Shown here in pieces: positions 44,700 through 56,625 of a DNA stretch of 64,000 nucleotides. The number at the start of each line of letters is the position of its first letter. Position 1 is the first letter of the stretch. The notes under the pieces are model-generated. The model was not told where the DNA came from. It saw only the letters and a program-made list of their open reading frames with translations, and searched no databases. Source of the DNA: Bolinopsis microptera. Its lineage: Eukaryota > Ctenophora > Tentaculata > Lobata > Bolinopsidae. Position numbers and translations under genes: made by a program. The DNA lies in assembly GCF_026151205.1 (NCBI RefSeq), contig NC_087072.1, positions 7,054,084 through 7,118,083 on the forward strand. The letters are read 5' to 3'.

Positions 44700-45952
44700 G
44701 TGAACCAGTCCCCTGAAGATCAGATGCCCAACTTTTCTCCGACGATCTTATCCCTCTCAGTGATACAAAATCTCAAAGTTTCGACCGAATTTTAAGCGTT
44801 GTCAAGCGATGGCTTCTCAACGGAGAAAAGCCACCAACTATTCAAGCATTCAGAGCGCCTAAAGAAATGGTTTCTTACTTCAAACAATTCAGTTTGTTGA
44901 AACTGGCGAACGGCATTATAATGCGGAAATGGGTGCCTGTGAAAACAAAGTGCAGGAGGAAGAGAGATGGCTTATCTGCGTACCCGATGAGAATAGAGAA
45001 GCCGTTCTGCAGATGTGCCTCATTGATGGGAAACCACCCAGGAATAAAATTGACCCTGGACATTTGTCGCAGATACTATTATTGGCCTGGAATGTCCCCA
45101 GACGTAGAGTTGTTTGCCGAAGCTTGCTTCACGTGCGGAAGAGTAAAACAACCGCAGGCTTACTCCCAGGCCAAAAGAAAGCACATCATAGCTGATCATT
45201 TCAACGACATTCTCGTGTTAGACCACATAGAACCAGAGAAGCTTGGTCTGACAGCTTCAGGAAACAATTAGTATATCCTCAGCATGACCGATGCTTACTC
45301 CGGATACGTTGTTGCTGCAGCCACCAACATGAACAGTCAGAAAACAGAACAAAACATTGCTTTGATTATGCATAACTGGGTACTGATTCACGGTGTCCCG
45401 AGAGAGATAATCAGCGATAATGCCCGAGGTTTCCGCGCAAAATTCTATCAGGCCTTGCTGAAGTCTCTGAACTGCAAAATACATGTATGGTTAACCTTAT
45501 GATTGTCGATCTTCATCGAAAGCTGAGCGAAGGGGGGCCCTGAGCGAACCAACAAACGGCTTAACCAAAGTTTGAGACTCGTCATAGAGGGTAAGAATCC
45601 CAAAACTTGGGACAAATGCCTGAACTATATTTGTTCATCACTCAACAGCTTAAAAAGCAGAAACACTGGATACACTGCAAACTTCCTCGTTTATGGACAC
45701 GAGCTCAACACTCTGTTAAGCCTTCTACTGGAAAATGGTGACCTGAAGGATCTCTCAGGAAAAGATGAACCTGCTTCCTTAGATAAAAAGGCATTATTAT
45801 ATGATCTTCATTCTGCTTATCGTAGTGTAATCCATAAGGTTAGAAAGAACATTAACGCCTACTACGCTTACTCCGACATGAACTTTAATAATATAATTAA
45901 GAATCCTCCATTTAAAGCCGGGGATTACTGCTACGCATACATTTGCACCTAG
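44700..45952 (+). pseudogene. LTR retrotransposon integrase region, decayed
   Basis: Reads across several frames. First the RNase H to integrase linker, then the H2C2 zinc motif (NHPG ... CRRYYYWPGMSPDVE ... CFTC) at about 45020-45140. The integrase core follows with its first Asp in VLDHIEP, second in ISDNARGF (about 45412), and a region around NKRLNQSL (about 45553) where the third acid would lie. Stops at 45269 and 45500 and a frameshift near 45530 break it. The pattern fits Ty3/gypsy-group elements of metazoans. No gag, protease or RT is recognisable upstream. Confidence 0.75.
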
Positions 45953-46361
45953 ATGGCATGGGCCGGTGGCTGGCGAAGTGTCTATTTATTCAGGAGATCC
46001 CTTAAAAGTGCTTCCCGCGTGTTGTTGTACCTGGAACCTAGATTGAGTTCCTATTTCACCTTATTAACACTGTTTCAGAATTGAGATATTTTGTGCGTGT
46101 CTAGGGATCTCTTTGGTGAGATTAGTTGTTGTATAACTGTTTAGCTGACTTAGTTTATATTCTTATTTTATTTTACCCTTTTTAGTTTTTAGATGATTTA
46201 TGTTATTTGCATGCTCATGTTATAATAGAGTTTGAAGCAGTGTTGCGTTTTGGGGCTTTGTAATACTATGACTGCATTGCTTTGAATTTGAATTTCTGAT
46301 GTTATTGATTTTCAGTGCTATGTAACCTGGCAGTAACGTTGAAAAGGACTTTGAGGGGGTC

Positions 46362-46741
46362 TGTAGTCCCCCCGCATAGTATGTTTGTGTATCACTGATT
46401 TGTAAACTGAAGACGTAAATGTTCGTTTTGTAACTCAATCTCATAGTTAAGCGATTATATTAACTTCGATGAAATTTAGACACCCACCAGTGAGAGTATC
46501 GCCCACCAATTGGCTAATAAAGTTAAGGTCGCTCGAGTAGATACAGCATACCAGGAGGATCTCCATTGTATATATAATATATCGGGCCGAAGAGTAAGGT
46601 GATCCTGAGTGTTGGGTGTTCTTCTCTTCTTCTTTATTGAGCGTGGACGTGGATATCCAGTCTTGGTTGCTATAGGGAAGGTTTTTTGTGAACGTATTTT
46701 CCTGTGTATTGAAGGGGTTAATGGCGTCCATCAATTATACA
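46362..46741 (+). repeat. candidate 3' LTR of the broken LTR retrotransposon
   Basis: A purine-rich tract (aaaaggactttgagggggt) immediately precedes tgtagtcccccc, and the segment ends in attataca, giving the TG...CA termini of an LTR, about 380 bp. It contains a TATA-like tatatataatat near 46570. No second LTR was found in the window, so this rests on edges and position downstream of the integrase. Confidence 0.45.
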
Positions 46742-47353
46742 ATTGGATGCAAGTCATTAGTATAATATGAGCGACAATGGTGGGTCGAGCAGGATCGAGG
46801 TGAGTGGTAAATTAGATCATCTCGCTCTATAAAAAACAGCGATAGCTGAAACGAGAGCAACGGGTGCCGCCAGTTGGTAGCTAAAGTAACTGACCATTAT
46901 AGTCTGCGTGACTCTATGGTACTACTACTAGTCGCTAAGCACCGTGCTGGCGGCCCAACAGAAGGTCCATTGTTTTATTACTTCCGATAAACTTATCCTT
47001 TCTAGTTCTACGTTCGTTTTATAAATCTTGTTGCTCTTTTTCCGATTAGTATTACGTAGTAACGGAGATTACTACAATGGATTACGTTGCAGCTTGATAA
47101 GTTACTTATACCGATAATTTACCGATACTTTTTACTGCATCAAAAACAAATGTCAATCACAACCAAAGTTATGAATAGTCATAGCGTGAGCATGAGCACG
47201 TGCAATCTCTTGATGTTGCTAAGCAACGGCGCAGTTAACCTTATATTATGTTGCCTCTGAAGTTTGATTCTAGATACTCATTTAATTTTCCCATTCTTTT
47301 AAGACGTAATCATAATGCCAAGATCAGTGAGTTATTGATAGTTCGAGACGGCG
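46742..47353. other. upstream region of the SLC35G-type gene
   Basis: No coding signal; presumably carries the promoter and 5' untranslated region of the transporter, but no motif could be singled out. Confidence 0.35.
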
Positions 47354-48415
47354 ATGACCAACGACTCTGTTTCCACCTCCGAAAAGAAAGACGGTGCGGG
47401 AACTGTTATCAGCAATCCAGCAGCGCAATCGATAGATGAAACCGATTTGACAGACAATAATCAGTCGAACCTTGCTGTTACTTTGCCTGAGTCAGCTAAA
47501 CGTACCTCAACAAGAAACCGATTAACTGGGATAGGGTTAATGATCTTAACGAGCCTATTAGCTACCATTAATGGATCAATAGCAAAGTATCTCCATATCA
47601 TCCCAACTGGAGAGCTGGTTGTCATTACAGGGATATATTCGGTGTGCACTTTCAGTGTCGTCATCGCCATGAACGGGATCTCTATATTTGAGTTTACAAG
47701 CAAAAAGCTGGTAGCAGCGAGGGTGATGGTCGGGACTGTCTCTTATCTAGCGAGGGTTTGGAGCTTTCAGATACTCCCTCTGGGAGATGCCGGTGCTTTG
47801 GTTTCGACAGGACCTCTCTTCGTAGGATTTATCGCAAGGATCTTCATCAAGGAAAAGCTAACTTTGGTTGACATCCTAACCATGTTTCTGGGGCTATGTG
47901 GTGTGGTTCTCATATCAAAACCGGGAATCTTTTTCAAAACGGACGAAGAGCAGTTGCCTTGGTTCTACTTCATGGTGCCTGTTTTCTCTGCTCTTTGCAT
48001 GGCTGTGGTATACGTGATGCAGAGAAAATTGGGCGCAACGGTCAACAGTGTGACCATCTCTTTTTATATCGGGGTCGCCCAGCTAGTTATTGGAGTTGGC
48101 TACCAGTCGATTATTTCCGGCACTCCGTTCCCTCTGCTGCCTGACTGCTACACCCCCAGATACCTGCTCGTGCTAACAGGAGTGTTTCAAGTGGGGTATT
48201 TTGTGGTAGCCAATCTGACGTTAGAGTACGAGAAAGCAACCACCGCCACCCTCTTCAGAAATCTGGACACTGCCCTAGCTTTCCTTGTACAAGCTACTTT
48301 GTTTAGTGTGTCTATCGAGATGGTATCTGTGGCGGGAGCTCTACTGATAGTGTTGGGAACTGTTGGTCTGACCCTTGCTAAAATCTTTAACTTTAAATGT
48401 GGTGTCGAGTTTTGA
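47354..48415 (+). CDS. SLC35G-type drug/metabolite transporter superfamily protein
   Basis: 353 codons in one exon, start in gacggcgATGACC. After a hydrophilic N-terminal tail of about 55 residues there are ten hydrophobic segments in two EamA repeats. The first starts LTGIGLMILTSLLATINGSI. Others include ARVWSFQILPLGDAGALVST with the GPLFVGFIARIFIKEKLTLV motif and the LGLCGVVLISKP helix. In the second repeat FRNLDTALAFLVQATLFSVS and VSVAGALLIVLGTVGLTLAK occupy the equivalent places. This layout and the P-x-F...IKEKL motif match SLC35G1 and relatives, which are membrane proteins of the secretory pathway or plasma membrane. Length is normal (human SLC35G1 is about 365). Substrate unknown. It is tail to tail with AP5B1. 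Confidence 0.88.
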   Translation: MTNDSVSTSEKKDGAGTVISNPAAQSIDETDLTDNNQSNLAVTLPESAKRTSTRNRLTGIGLMILTSLLATINGSIAKYLHIIPTGELVVITGIYSVCTFSVVIAMNGISIFEFTSKKLVAARVMVGTVSYLARVWSFQILPLGDAGALVSTGPLFVGFIARIFIKEKLTLVDILTMFLGLCGVVLISKPGIFFKTDEEQLPWFYFMVPVFSALCMAVVYVMQRKLGATVNSVTISFYIGVAQLVIGVGYQSIISGTPFPLLPDCYTPRYLLVLTGVFQVGYFVVANLTLEYEKATTATLFRNLDTALAFLVQATLFSVSIEMVSVAGALLIVLGTVGLTLAKIFNFKCGVEF

Positions 48416-48763
48416 TTACAGATACGTTAATGAAGCTGGCAAAAAACTAGATTTTATATATTATAATAATAATAATATAACTAGAAATTTATACATCGCT
48501 TTATAGCCAAAAAGAACTCAAAACCCAAAGATTCAATTCAAGGCATCTAAAGCGACTCATGAACATGTACATAAGAACTTATGAGATAGTTATTATATAT
48601 GATAGTTATAATATATTATATTGGTTCCTCTTTTCAGACTGGTTCGCTTCAAATTCGAAGAATATATATGACAAGAGACAGCGTTTGCACAAAATATGAT
48701 GATTTTTGGATTAAAATTTGTAATAATAATTATACATTGTACGGAACAAAAAGGATATTGAGC

Positions 48764-48769
48764 TTTATT
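48764..48769 (-). promoter_or_regulatory. polyadenylation signal of AP5B1
   Basis: aataaa on the minus strand about 120 bases after the AP5B1 stop codon. Confidence 0.5.
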
Positions 48770-48889
48770 CATGAATCAAGTGTTATCAATCATGAAAGAC
48801 ATCGGACAGATAATCACGATAAGCACAAATGTGTAACATAGCAATTACATCAAATATATCCATATTATGTTAAGAAGAAACCCCAAAAA

Positions 48890-51800
48890 TCACGCATCCA
48901 GTGATGCAGTAAGAAGTTTATAAACAACAGGGAACACCTCCCACGAATCAACAGCTATCTTCATAGTAGTGAACTGAGGAACACACAATATGAGAACAAA
49001 ATGTTTGGGAGGCAGCCCAAACATGTAAAACCCGTTCTTGTCGTTCTTATTATCCGGAAGTTTAAAAGAACTGAGTTTAAGCCGGAACCCCTCTCCTGGA
49101 CGCAGCTTACTGATCATAGCGTCACCATCTCCCCTACACTTCTGGTGCTGTTCACAGAACTCCCACAACTTAGAGAACACCAAATCAGGAGAGAAGTTGG
49201 AGAGAGGTAGGGGACAGAGAAGATCAACCATTTCAACAGACAGATCAGGCAGAGATGACCGGTAGTGGTGATTGTGTTGGGTGTACTCAATACCAGCCTT
49301 AATGGAAGTAGCCGCCGGGCGCAGAGTCTCCACCACCACACTGATTGTATCCCCAGATCTGAGTACCGGCACGTACACACTTTCTACTGCCCGGTAGTTG
49401 GGGTTCTGGGGAGTCAGCTGGAATTCCACACATGTCAGATACTCGTCATCACGTGCCAGGTGGATACAGTAGGAGAGGGATATTGTGAGGTGCAGGGAGT
49501 TCAGATACACGCTCATGTCAAACTCGGTGTAGCTAACTGCAGGGTTTATGTATTTCTTACGAGATATCGTAGAGCAGATCTTATCTAGCTTCAGCATCGG
49601 TCGTTCTGGGGATGGCGAGTATTTGGTTCCCTCAATTGAAAACATAATAAGACTATGAAAGCATGTCAGAAGTCATTAAAACCCGACAAATGGCTCAGGA
49701 ATGGTTATAATTATGGTTATTATTAATGGTTATAATTATGGTTATTATTAATGGTTATAATTATGGTTATAATTATATAAATATAATTTCAGATCATGTA
49801 CCTAAGTAAGTGCAAATACCACCCTGCTCTGCCCCTTGAGACATGAACTTGGTAGCCCCAAATAAGGAGGCCTGAAGTTTGCTGATACTGTAAGTCGTGA
49901 GGTATCGGTAGAGTAGTAACATGTAGGATTGTTGGAGAGGGAACCTGCTTAGAGCGCGGCACAGTGCAGCCAGGTCAGGTGTGAGGGTCGTCAGCTTGGG
50001 ATGGTGCATAACTGAGCTGGGTGGACATAAAATATTTAATCATGGATTTTTATTGGCGTTCAGAAATCCATTGTACACTCACCAGTGAATTGGGAAATTT
50101 ACAATATAAATTTGGGTAAATTGACAGGACTGAGCTACTTATAACGTTATTACTTACTTGATCATATCGGTGAGGGCAACAATTTGTTTAGAATCCAGGT
50201 CCTCCTCCTGTGCTAGTCTAGTGCAGTACCGTATAACAGGTGTAGGGCTGTAGGTCAGTAAGGTCAGGTAGTGCTTGAAGATCGTCATGTAATGATCAGA
50301 AGCTGATTTGAAAGTAGCAACAGGTTGCGTGGTTACAAACTCAACCAACTGTAGCAGAACCTGAGGTGATGGTAGATTGAAGTAATATGATATTTATTCA
50401 CAGGACATAAGTTGAGTCTGATTATACATGCAAACGAGATAAAAAATATAATCTAAAGTAACATCGATCAAAAGATATCTAAATTGCTGCTTTTTTCTCT
50501 GCTTAATAACAAACCTCTAAAAGTGTTGGAGAGTAGAGATGGAAAGGTATTGAGTTGAGAAAGTTGACAGCATACAGAGCATACTTCGGCTGATCAAACA
50601 ACATTACTCTCACAGTCTGCTCAATTTCTCTTAGAGTCTGGTCTCTCTTCGAGTTATGGTAAATCTTCCAAACGACCCGAAAAAACAGACTGGGGTACGT
50701 GCCACCAATTTTAAAGAAGAAATGCTTGTGAAAATCAAGGAGAGCGGTCATGAGCTGGCCACTTTCTTCACACTCCGTGTGGTGCGACATTGCGATGATC
50801 TTCAAAGCTGTCATCTCGCGAGAGTCAAATGCCTGCTTCTTAAAAAGCTCTGGACAGTACGCCTTTTGCTGTAGGAGGATGTGAAATGCAAGCATTTGGA
50901 GGTGCGGTTTAACATTACTTGTTTTCAGTACAGTTCTACAGGCCTGAGTGACATGATCGTCAGAGAATATTGTTGGGTTGTAGATTATGCTATGAGGTGA
51001 GTTTTGGGAGAGGTCTGGTATTTTCTCCAGTAGTTTCTTTGTTTTCTCCGGTGGGAACATACTGACACAACGCCTGGATTTTGAGATACAATTTTAAAAG
51101 GTTAACAGTTAAAAGACCAATCCAATTCAAAGAAGTAAATTAACAGCATGCAAATTAGGACGATTTCTACTCTTGAAACAAGTATACAAGCTATATTGTA
51201 TACCTAAATAGCATTAGAACTGATCATAGAATACCTTAAAACATTAGGCCCAACAGTTTTGCTCTCAGCAAGGTTCTGTATAACAAAGTCATGTTGGTCA
51301 GATGTGACAGCCCCAGAGACAAGGAGACAGTTGTGATAACTTGTTAAGAACTCGCTAGAAGGGGATGTAGAGTACATGTGCAAATAATCAACCTGTAGTG
51401 AGCATCATGAAATTAGTAAATCGTATGGATATTACCTTCCATGAATACTCTTATAATTTACCAGTTACAGCATCATAAAAATATGAGAATATCACAAAGT
51501 TTGTCACCTTCTTGACCACAGAAGAGATCTCACTCAATGAGCTGTAAGCCAGAACACGCACTAATACATTGATAGAATCATTAGTTGTAACAGCGTAGAA
51601 AACAGCAGCCACATTATCTACTATGTCTTGGTTTGACCTGTAAACATGTTGGTTTGGAGCTATGTGGCGTTTGTATCTAATCAAGCAAAAAATGGTACCT
51701 AGTTATCATCAATATGTACAAAAACATTAGCACTACTTAAGAGTCATGAAAAGACAAAATTGTTGCAATGCAGCGATTATACTATTGGGATTCAATGATT

Positions 51801-52898
51801 GATACTGTAGATTGATTACACATTACAGTCCAAACTTCAAATTGATGTTATTGTTATGATATGAAAATAATTTAAATTTAAAACAATGAAATCAAAATGA
51901 TCATCACACATAATCACCTGACATTGAGACATACATTAGTACAGTTATTGATACTTGTGGGTGCAGTGGTAGACAGTCATTTCAGTGAGTAGCAAGATGA
52001 TTTCAGACAGGAGCTTTCCTTTTCCTGATCCTGCTGACACTTGTCTAAGCAGGCAGCTTATGATTTCTTCCTGAGAACATTTTGATAAATTATACACTAT
52101 TACAGAGACAGGGCGAGGAATATGTCTATTTTTGCAGTTGATGAGGGTTCTCTAAAATAACAATGATTTTTGACTTTATGGTATATAAAAGTATAAATGA
52201 ACACTTTTAGACAAGTACCAGAATGGTTCTATTATTGCAATACAATCTGCATGTATAATCGAATGTCATATATTAAAGATGGATTCTAATTCATATTAAC
52301 TTGAAGATTTTGATCTGATAGCAGATGAACCAACCCCCTTAACTTCTTGCAGCTTTCCAAAGACATGTCATTTTGTATCTCATAAATATACTGTTTGACA
52401 GTTCCACGTAAAGACATTACAATACCTGACAAATGAAATCGATCATTATCAAAATTCAAAGATACGACTACATTTCAAATGCTAAATAACTTATAGATTA
52501 GACTGTTAGACAAAAATGCTAGGCTGATGCCAAAATTTTATCAGAGACTAAAAACAGTCACAATTAAATTGATTCACAAATCACATCCAATATATCCATT
52601 CAGCTAGATCAGAACGAAATATAAGTTAAGAGGGCAACCCTAAGAAAGAGCCAGGACAGACTTAATCACCAAAAGATCTGTGTCTATTTACAATACTCAA
52701 TGTTACTAGGCAGAGAAATTTCTTGACCAGTACAAGCAGTTACATGCAGTCCATAATTGCGAATAAGTTAAAAAACGAACCCTTAACATCCCGAAAACCC
52801 TACTTTAACATTGCTTGTTCCTCGAAAATCGTTACCTGGAAATTTCTCTCAACTTTTGATTCATTTACGATTCTATCATAAAAATTTAAGGGTGCCAT
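48890..52898 (-). CDS. AP5B1: AP-5 complex subunit beta-1
   Basis: Proposed exons in transcript order: 52836-52898, 52301-52425, 51955-52151, 51508-51676, 51235-51392, 50515-51073, 50158-50360, 49802-50016, 48890-49605; about 800 residues (human about 878). All junctions from the second exon on agree in phase. Exon 1 (MAPLNFYDRIVNESKVERNF) ends in phase 0 while exon 2 needs one extra base, so a small exon is probably missed there. Exons 2-8 form an alpha-helical solenoid. The last exon holds the appendage-like region: FQLTPQNPNYRAVESVYVPV, then SDLLCPLP-like VDLLCPLPLSNFSPDLVFSK, and the end IAVDSWEVFPVVYKLLTASL. These positions align with AP5B1 (EAVHVPCL, FADLFLPFPQ, DDWAVLPLAGDYL). AP-5 works in late endosome to Golgi retrieval with SPG11/SPG15. 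Confidence 0.85.
49688..49785. repeat. 25-bp tandem repeat in an AP5B1 intron
   Basis: About three units of aatggttataattatggtta plus ttatt, inside the last intron (49606-49801). Confidence 0.85.
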
Positions 52899-52918
52899 TA
52901 AACTTTCGTATAAAATTA

Positions 52919-52963
52919 AAAACAATATACACATAATATAACAATTACCCTATATAAAAATTC
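52919..52963. repeat. 45-bp direct repeat flanking the LINE tail
   Basis: acaatatacacataatataac then aattaccctatataaaa, repeated with few changes at 54308-54350. The region between contains the RT tail at 53104-53708, so a segment ahead of AP5B1 exon 1 may have been duplicated, or both are 3' ends of the same element family. Confidence 0.6.
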
Positions 52964-53103
52964 AATATAAATTCAATAGAAAACTAAATAAACACCCTTT
53001 AAGTAGTATAAGTAAGCCAGTTTAAACAACTGGCTCCAAATTTATATCTAATTCTGCTATTTTTACTGCACTACTACTTTTTAACCCTCTCTCTCCTCTA
53101 ACA

Positions 53104-53708
53104 TAATGCTCTATTTGAATCACATCTAAGTTATGGTATAAGTGTTTGGGGAGTTGTCCTCAAAGAACGGTCAAATGATAGTCTTTTTATCACACAGAAG
53201 CACTGTATAAGAATCCTTTTTGGTGATCTCGACTCATATCTAGATAAACAATCAACATGTGCAAGAACTAGACCATATGGCATGCAAATACTAGGCCATA
53301 AACATTTTGAAAAGGAGCATACGAAACCCATTTTTAATAGGTTAAAAATTCTTACGGCTCAAAACTTGTACAAATATCACTGTATTTTAGAATTCTCTAA
53401 GATTATCAAGTTCGAAGGATCAAATATAAGATTATCAAGTACCACTGCCCATACTCCCTTTATGAGGCTATCAACATTTCAAACCGTGCAACGAGTCTAA
53501 CAGTTATTCTTCTAAATAAATCAAATACCTTTTTGTTTAATGCAGCCAAGCTTTGGAACACTGTTCATAAAAAAATTTTAACTTCAAGCAATTGTCTAGA
53601 AACTTCCATTAACTTGATAAAATTGAGAACGAAAGCACTATTAATACAATCACAGGCTGCTGACTTAAAAGAGACTTGGACTCCAAACAATTTTAAGTTA
53701 CAGTAATT
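53104..53708 (+). pseudogene. C-terminal fragment of a non-LTR reverse transcriptase
   Basis: Plus strand: LFESHLSYGISVWGVVLKE, then LFITQKHCIRILFGDL, then NRLKILTAQNLYKYHC, and after a frameshift near 53497 FLFNAAKLWNTVHKKI. This order is typical of the region after the RT palm in jockey/CR1-group LINEs. It lacks the catalytic domain and has at least one frameshift, so it is a dead 3' end. Confidence 0.65.
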
Positions 53709-54485
53709 TAATCTAATTGCAGCAGCACATAACATAATTTAAACTATTGCTATCATTATTGTACTACAGACTGAAAATATCTCAGATCTATTTTGGGCGT
53801 TTTTAACAACTTGTATTTGTAATTCTTAAATATTAGATATCCTAATTTATAACTTTTTAATCAGAGTGAATTAATAATTGATATTTGATAATTTATTTAT
53901 TTATTTGATAGTTTAGTCTGATATTGATATTAATATTGATTATATTGATATTGTTATTATTGAATGAAGCTAATTCCAGACATAAATAATACTACTTCTA
54001 TTAACAAAGGGACTTGGAGTATAAACGACCAATTTTGCATAATTGTCTTTCCAACCAAGAATTCAGGAGGCAAGGGTGGGTGCGTAAACTTTATGGTCTG
54101 CACTCTCAGATCCTGTATCACCCTGGATTCATTTCGACGTATTTTTGGTAAAAGTATACATATACTTTCTGGTCACTCTCTTGCTACTCCAAGTCCCCTA
54201 AGATATATGGTCTAATGTTTGCACTAGTTATATATATAAAATATGTTTTTGTCTGCTTTAACTGATACTAAATAAAATTGTTGTTTTCTTGAAATAATAA
54301 AATATTCAAACAATATACACATAATATAGCAATGACCCTATATAAAATTCTGTAAAAATGGTACAAATTTAGAAACTGAGGTAAAAATAAAAATAAAACC
54401 CTTTGTAATAATATATATAAAAACCACTAAATCACATCACAACAAAAAGTAGTTTAGACCCCCATCCAACTAGAGCACTCCATGA
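53709..54485. other. no supported gene
   Basis: AT-rich. A frame at 53964-54215 shows no family resemblance. The 45-bp repeat partner lies at 54308-54350. Confidence 0.4.
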
Positions 54486-54489
54486 CCTT

Positions 54490-55581
54490 TTAGGGTTTAA
54501 GAGTGTTGATCAGGTTAAGGTCCAAATCACTTATTGCCGTGGGTGGAAGGGTTCTGGTACCTCTGTACCCCCTGATAGAGATTATACAGGTTCTGAGTAG
54601 ATCAAAACGCAGTCTGCGTCTGACAAATGACATCACATCACAATACCGTTGGCCTTTCTTTAGGCTGATCTTTTCAGCGAGATGTTTTAGAAACTGTGAA
54701 GCCTCAGTTGCCATTCCTCCTGTAGTACTGAACACCATGACCAGTGGCGTGAAGGTAGCCTTTTCAACATTGAGGACTCTGTCATTGTACTCACGTTTTT
54801 TGCTTTTCTCGTGAGATTGGTACATCTGTGAGATGCTCTTGTCACTGTTGGACTGGGCTTGAGGGTGAAGTACCCTTACATCTGTGAATGCCCTGTCCAG
54901 CGGCGACCAAAACGATCTCGCACTAATGTCCAGTCTTGCACCATCCTGTCTATTTGTTCCATTAGATAGTTCAAGTGTGTGAGGAACGGAGAGAAGCTGG
55001 GGTTCTGTTTCAACGTCTTTGCAAACAGTGGTTAGGAGTTCAGCTATTGTATCTCTTAGTGAATTGTGTCTAAGTGAAACGTAGCCTCCGATTTTGCAGG
55101 TTAGAGTATGGTTGATATGATTTTGATTTCCACATACACATAGGGAACTTCTGTTAGCTGTAGACAGTGTAAGATTATATCTGAGTGAGAGGGCATCAAA
55201 GAATTCTTGTTTGTTAAGGACGTACCCACATGCTTTTAGAGGGAGTGTGGATAACCAAATGGATGCTCCTTTTTCACTAAGGAGTTCTAATTGCCTTTGT
55301 GTTGATGGGGATACCTCATTCATAATAGTTTCACGTTGGTGTTTGTAAAGCTCTTCCTTACGCTTCTTTACTTCACTTATGATGTCATGCTGCAGTTCTT
55401 CGTTTAGTTGGAAAGTAGTAAGCTGTTGAAAAACTGCTTCTGTGAGCTGTTTTGTAGCATTTACTGAGTTAGTGTACTCCATCTCTGCTGTTGATGTGCA
55501 GTCTGGAATGCTCAGCCCGCCCATTCTTGCAGGAAGTGAAGCTATTTTTCTGATTTGATCAGGCACAAAACTTTTGCCCAT
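54490..55581 (-). pseudogene. retroelement C-terminal protein with PD-(D/E)XK-like nuclease pattern
   Basis: 363 open codons on minus. Starts in a LPARMGGLSIPD block that normally follows an RT domain. A Cys/His cluster comes next (CVCGNQNHINHTLTCKIGGY, then SLRHNSLRD). Then ARLDISARSFWSPLDRAFTD and VRVLHPQA, where the spaced acids resemble a restriction-type PD-(D/E)XK core. It finishes with YQSHEKSKKREYNDRVLNVE, TFTPLVMVFSTTGGM and RLRFDLLRTCIISIRGYRG. I know this combination from retroelement proteins of cnidarians and sponges. No RT is present upstream; a second tail copy is, so this is a truncated copy although the frame itself is intact. Confidence 0.6.
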
Positions 55582-55898
55582 AATGGCTGGTATAAAGTCT
55601 TCCTTGACACAATATTCCTAGTTTTCTTGAAATTGTTGTTTTCTTGAAGAGCTATGACTGTTGTTCTCAAAAGGTCAAATCTTACTCTCTTCCTAATAAA
55701 TGTCATTGCCTCACTATATCGTTGGCCTGATTTCCTAGAAAGTTTATCCGCTAATTTCTTGAAGAACTTATTAGCTTCCCTTCCCATACCCCCAGTGGTT
55801 GATAGGACTATCGGTGTAAACGTCCCATGTTCCACTTCTACAATCCTTTTATTGTATAAATTCTTTTTCTGTCTCTCGTGGCTATTGTAGGGTGCCAT
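55542..55898 (-). pseudogene. second, diverged tail of the same retroelement family
   Basis: 118 codons on minus: NSHERQKKNLYNKRIVEVEH, TFTPIVLSTTGGMG, KLADKLSRKSGQRYSEAMTF and RVRFDLLRTTVIAL line up with the tail of the 54490-55581 protein (SHEKSKKREYNDRVLNVE and so on) but in a different frame. It is separated by a junction near 55600. Two related elements therefore ended up head to tail. The upstream part of this copy is missing. Confidence 0.6.
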
Positions 55899-56310
55899 TA
55901 TAATTAACTTATTTATTTAACTTATTTTCAATAACATCAAACTTAACATCGGTTAAATTAGTGAAATTTCGAATTTTAGTGAAACAAATTAAAAATTTTA
56001 TCCTTTATTTTACAATCATAATATAATAATATTTATAAGCCTCCGTTTTGAAAGTTTCAGAGTTTAATATATTCACATTTCTATTTAAAATTCAATTTTA
56101 TGTATAAGGCAATAACTGGCGGCCAAAGCCGCGCATTCATGAAAACAGGATTAACTTGTTTATACGACAAAGTAAATTTAAAACTATCCGTGGTTTTAAA
56201 AATAAATTATAATCTTACCTAAATACAAAGCCTGATTTATAAAATTTATTTTAAGATCCACTTACTTTGGATACTTTTGAGGGATTCGTAGATTCTTCTA
56301 CTGGTATATA
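55899..56310. other. no gene seen
   Basis: AT-rich non-coding sequence. Confidence 0.4.
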
Positions 56311-56625
56311 TCACAGGAGGAGCAAAGTGCAAAGAAACTGTCACTAACTGCTACAAACTGCCACTAACTGCAACAAACTGCCACTAACTGCCACAAACTG
56401 CCACTAACTGTTACAAACTGCCACTAACTGCTACAAACTGCCACTAACTGCCACTAACTGCCACTAACTGCTACAATCGCGCCCACGCACTGCGCGCGCA
56501 GTTTGCAGCAGTTAGTGGCAGTTTGTAGCAGTTAGTGGCAGTTTGTAGCAGTTAGTGGCAGTTTGTAGCAGTTAGTGGCAGTTTTCTGCAGTTGCGCCGA
56601 GCCTTTTAGCAATTTGTCTTTGGCG
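56311..56625. repeat. palindromic minisatellite, ACTGCCACTAACTGC units mirrored
   Basis: About 140 bases of actgccactaactgctacaa units are followed by a GC-rich centre (cgcgcccacgcactgcgcgc, about 56478-56500) and then about 95 bases of the inverse ttgtagcagttagtggcagt. The left border (cacaggagg ... gcaaagtgcaaagaaactg) recurs, inverted, at 15190-15225. A hairpin with arms near 95-100 bp is possible. Same architecture as the larger foldback at 1.6-7 kb but unrelated in sequence. Confidence 0.85.

Noticed and set aside
51955..52151. Glycine-rich SAGSGKGK in an AP5B1 exon as a P-loop
   Set aside because: It lacks the Ser/Thr and the hydrophobic strand of a Walker A motif and lies within a helical solenoid exon.
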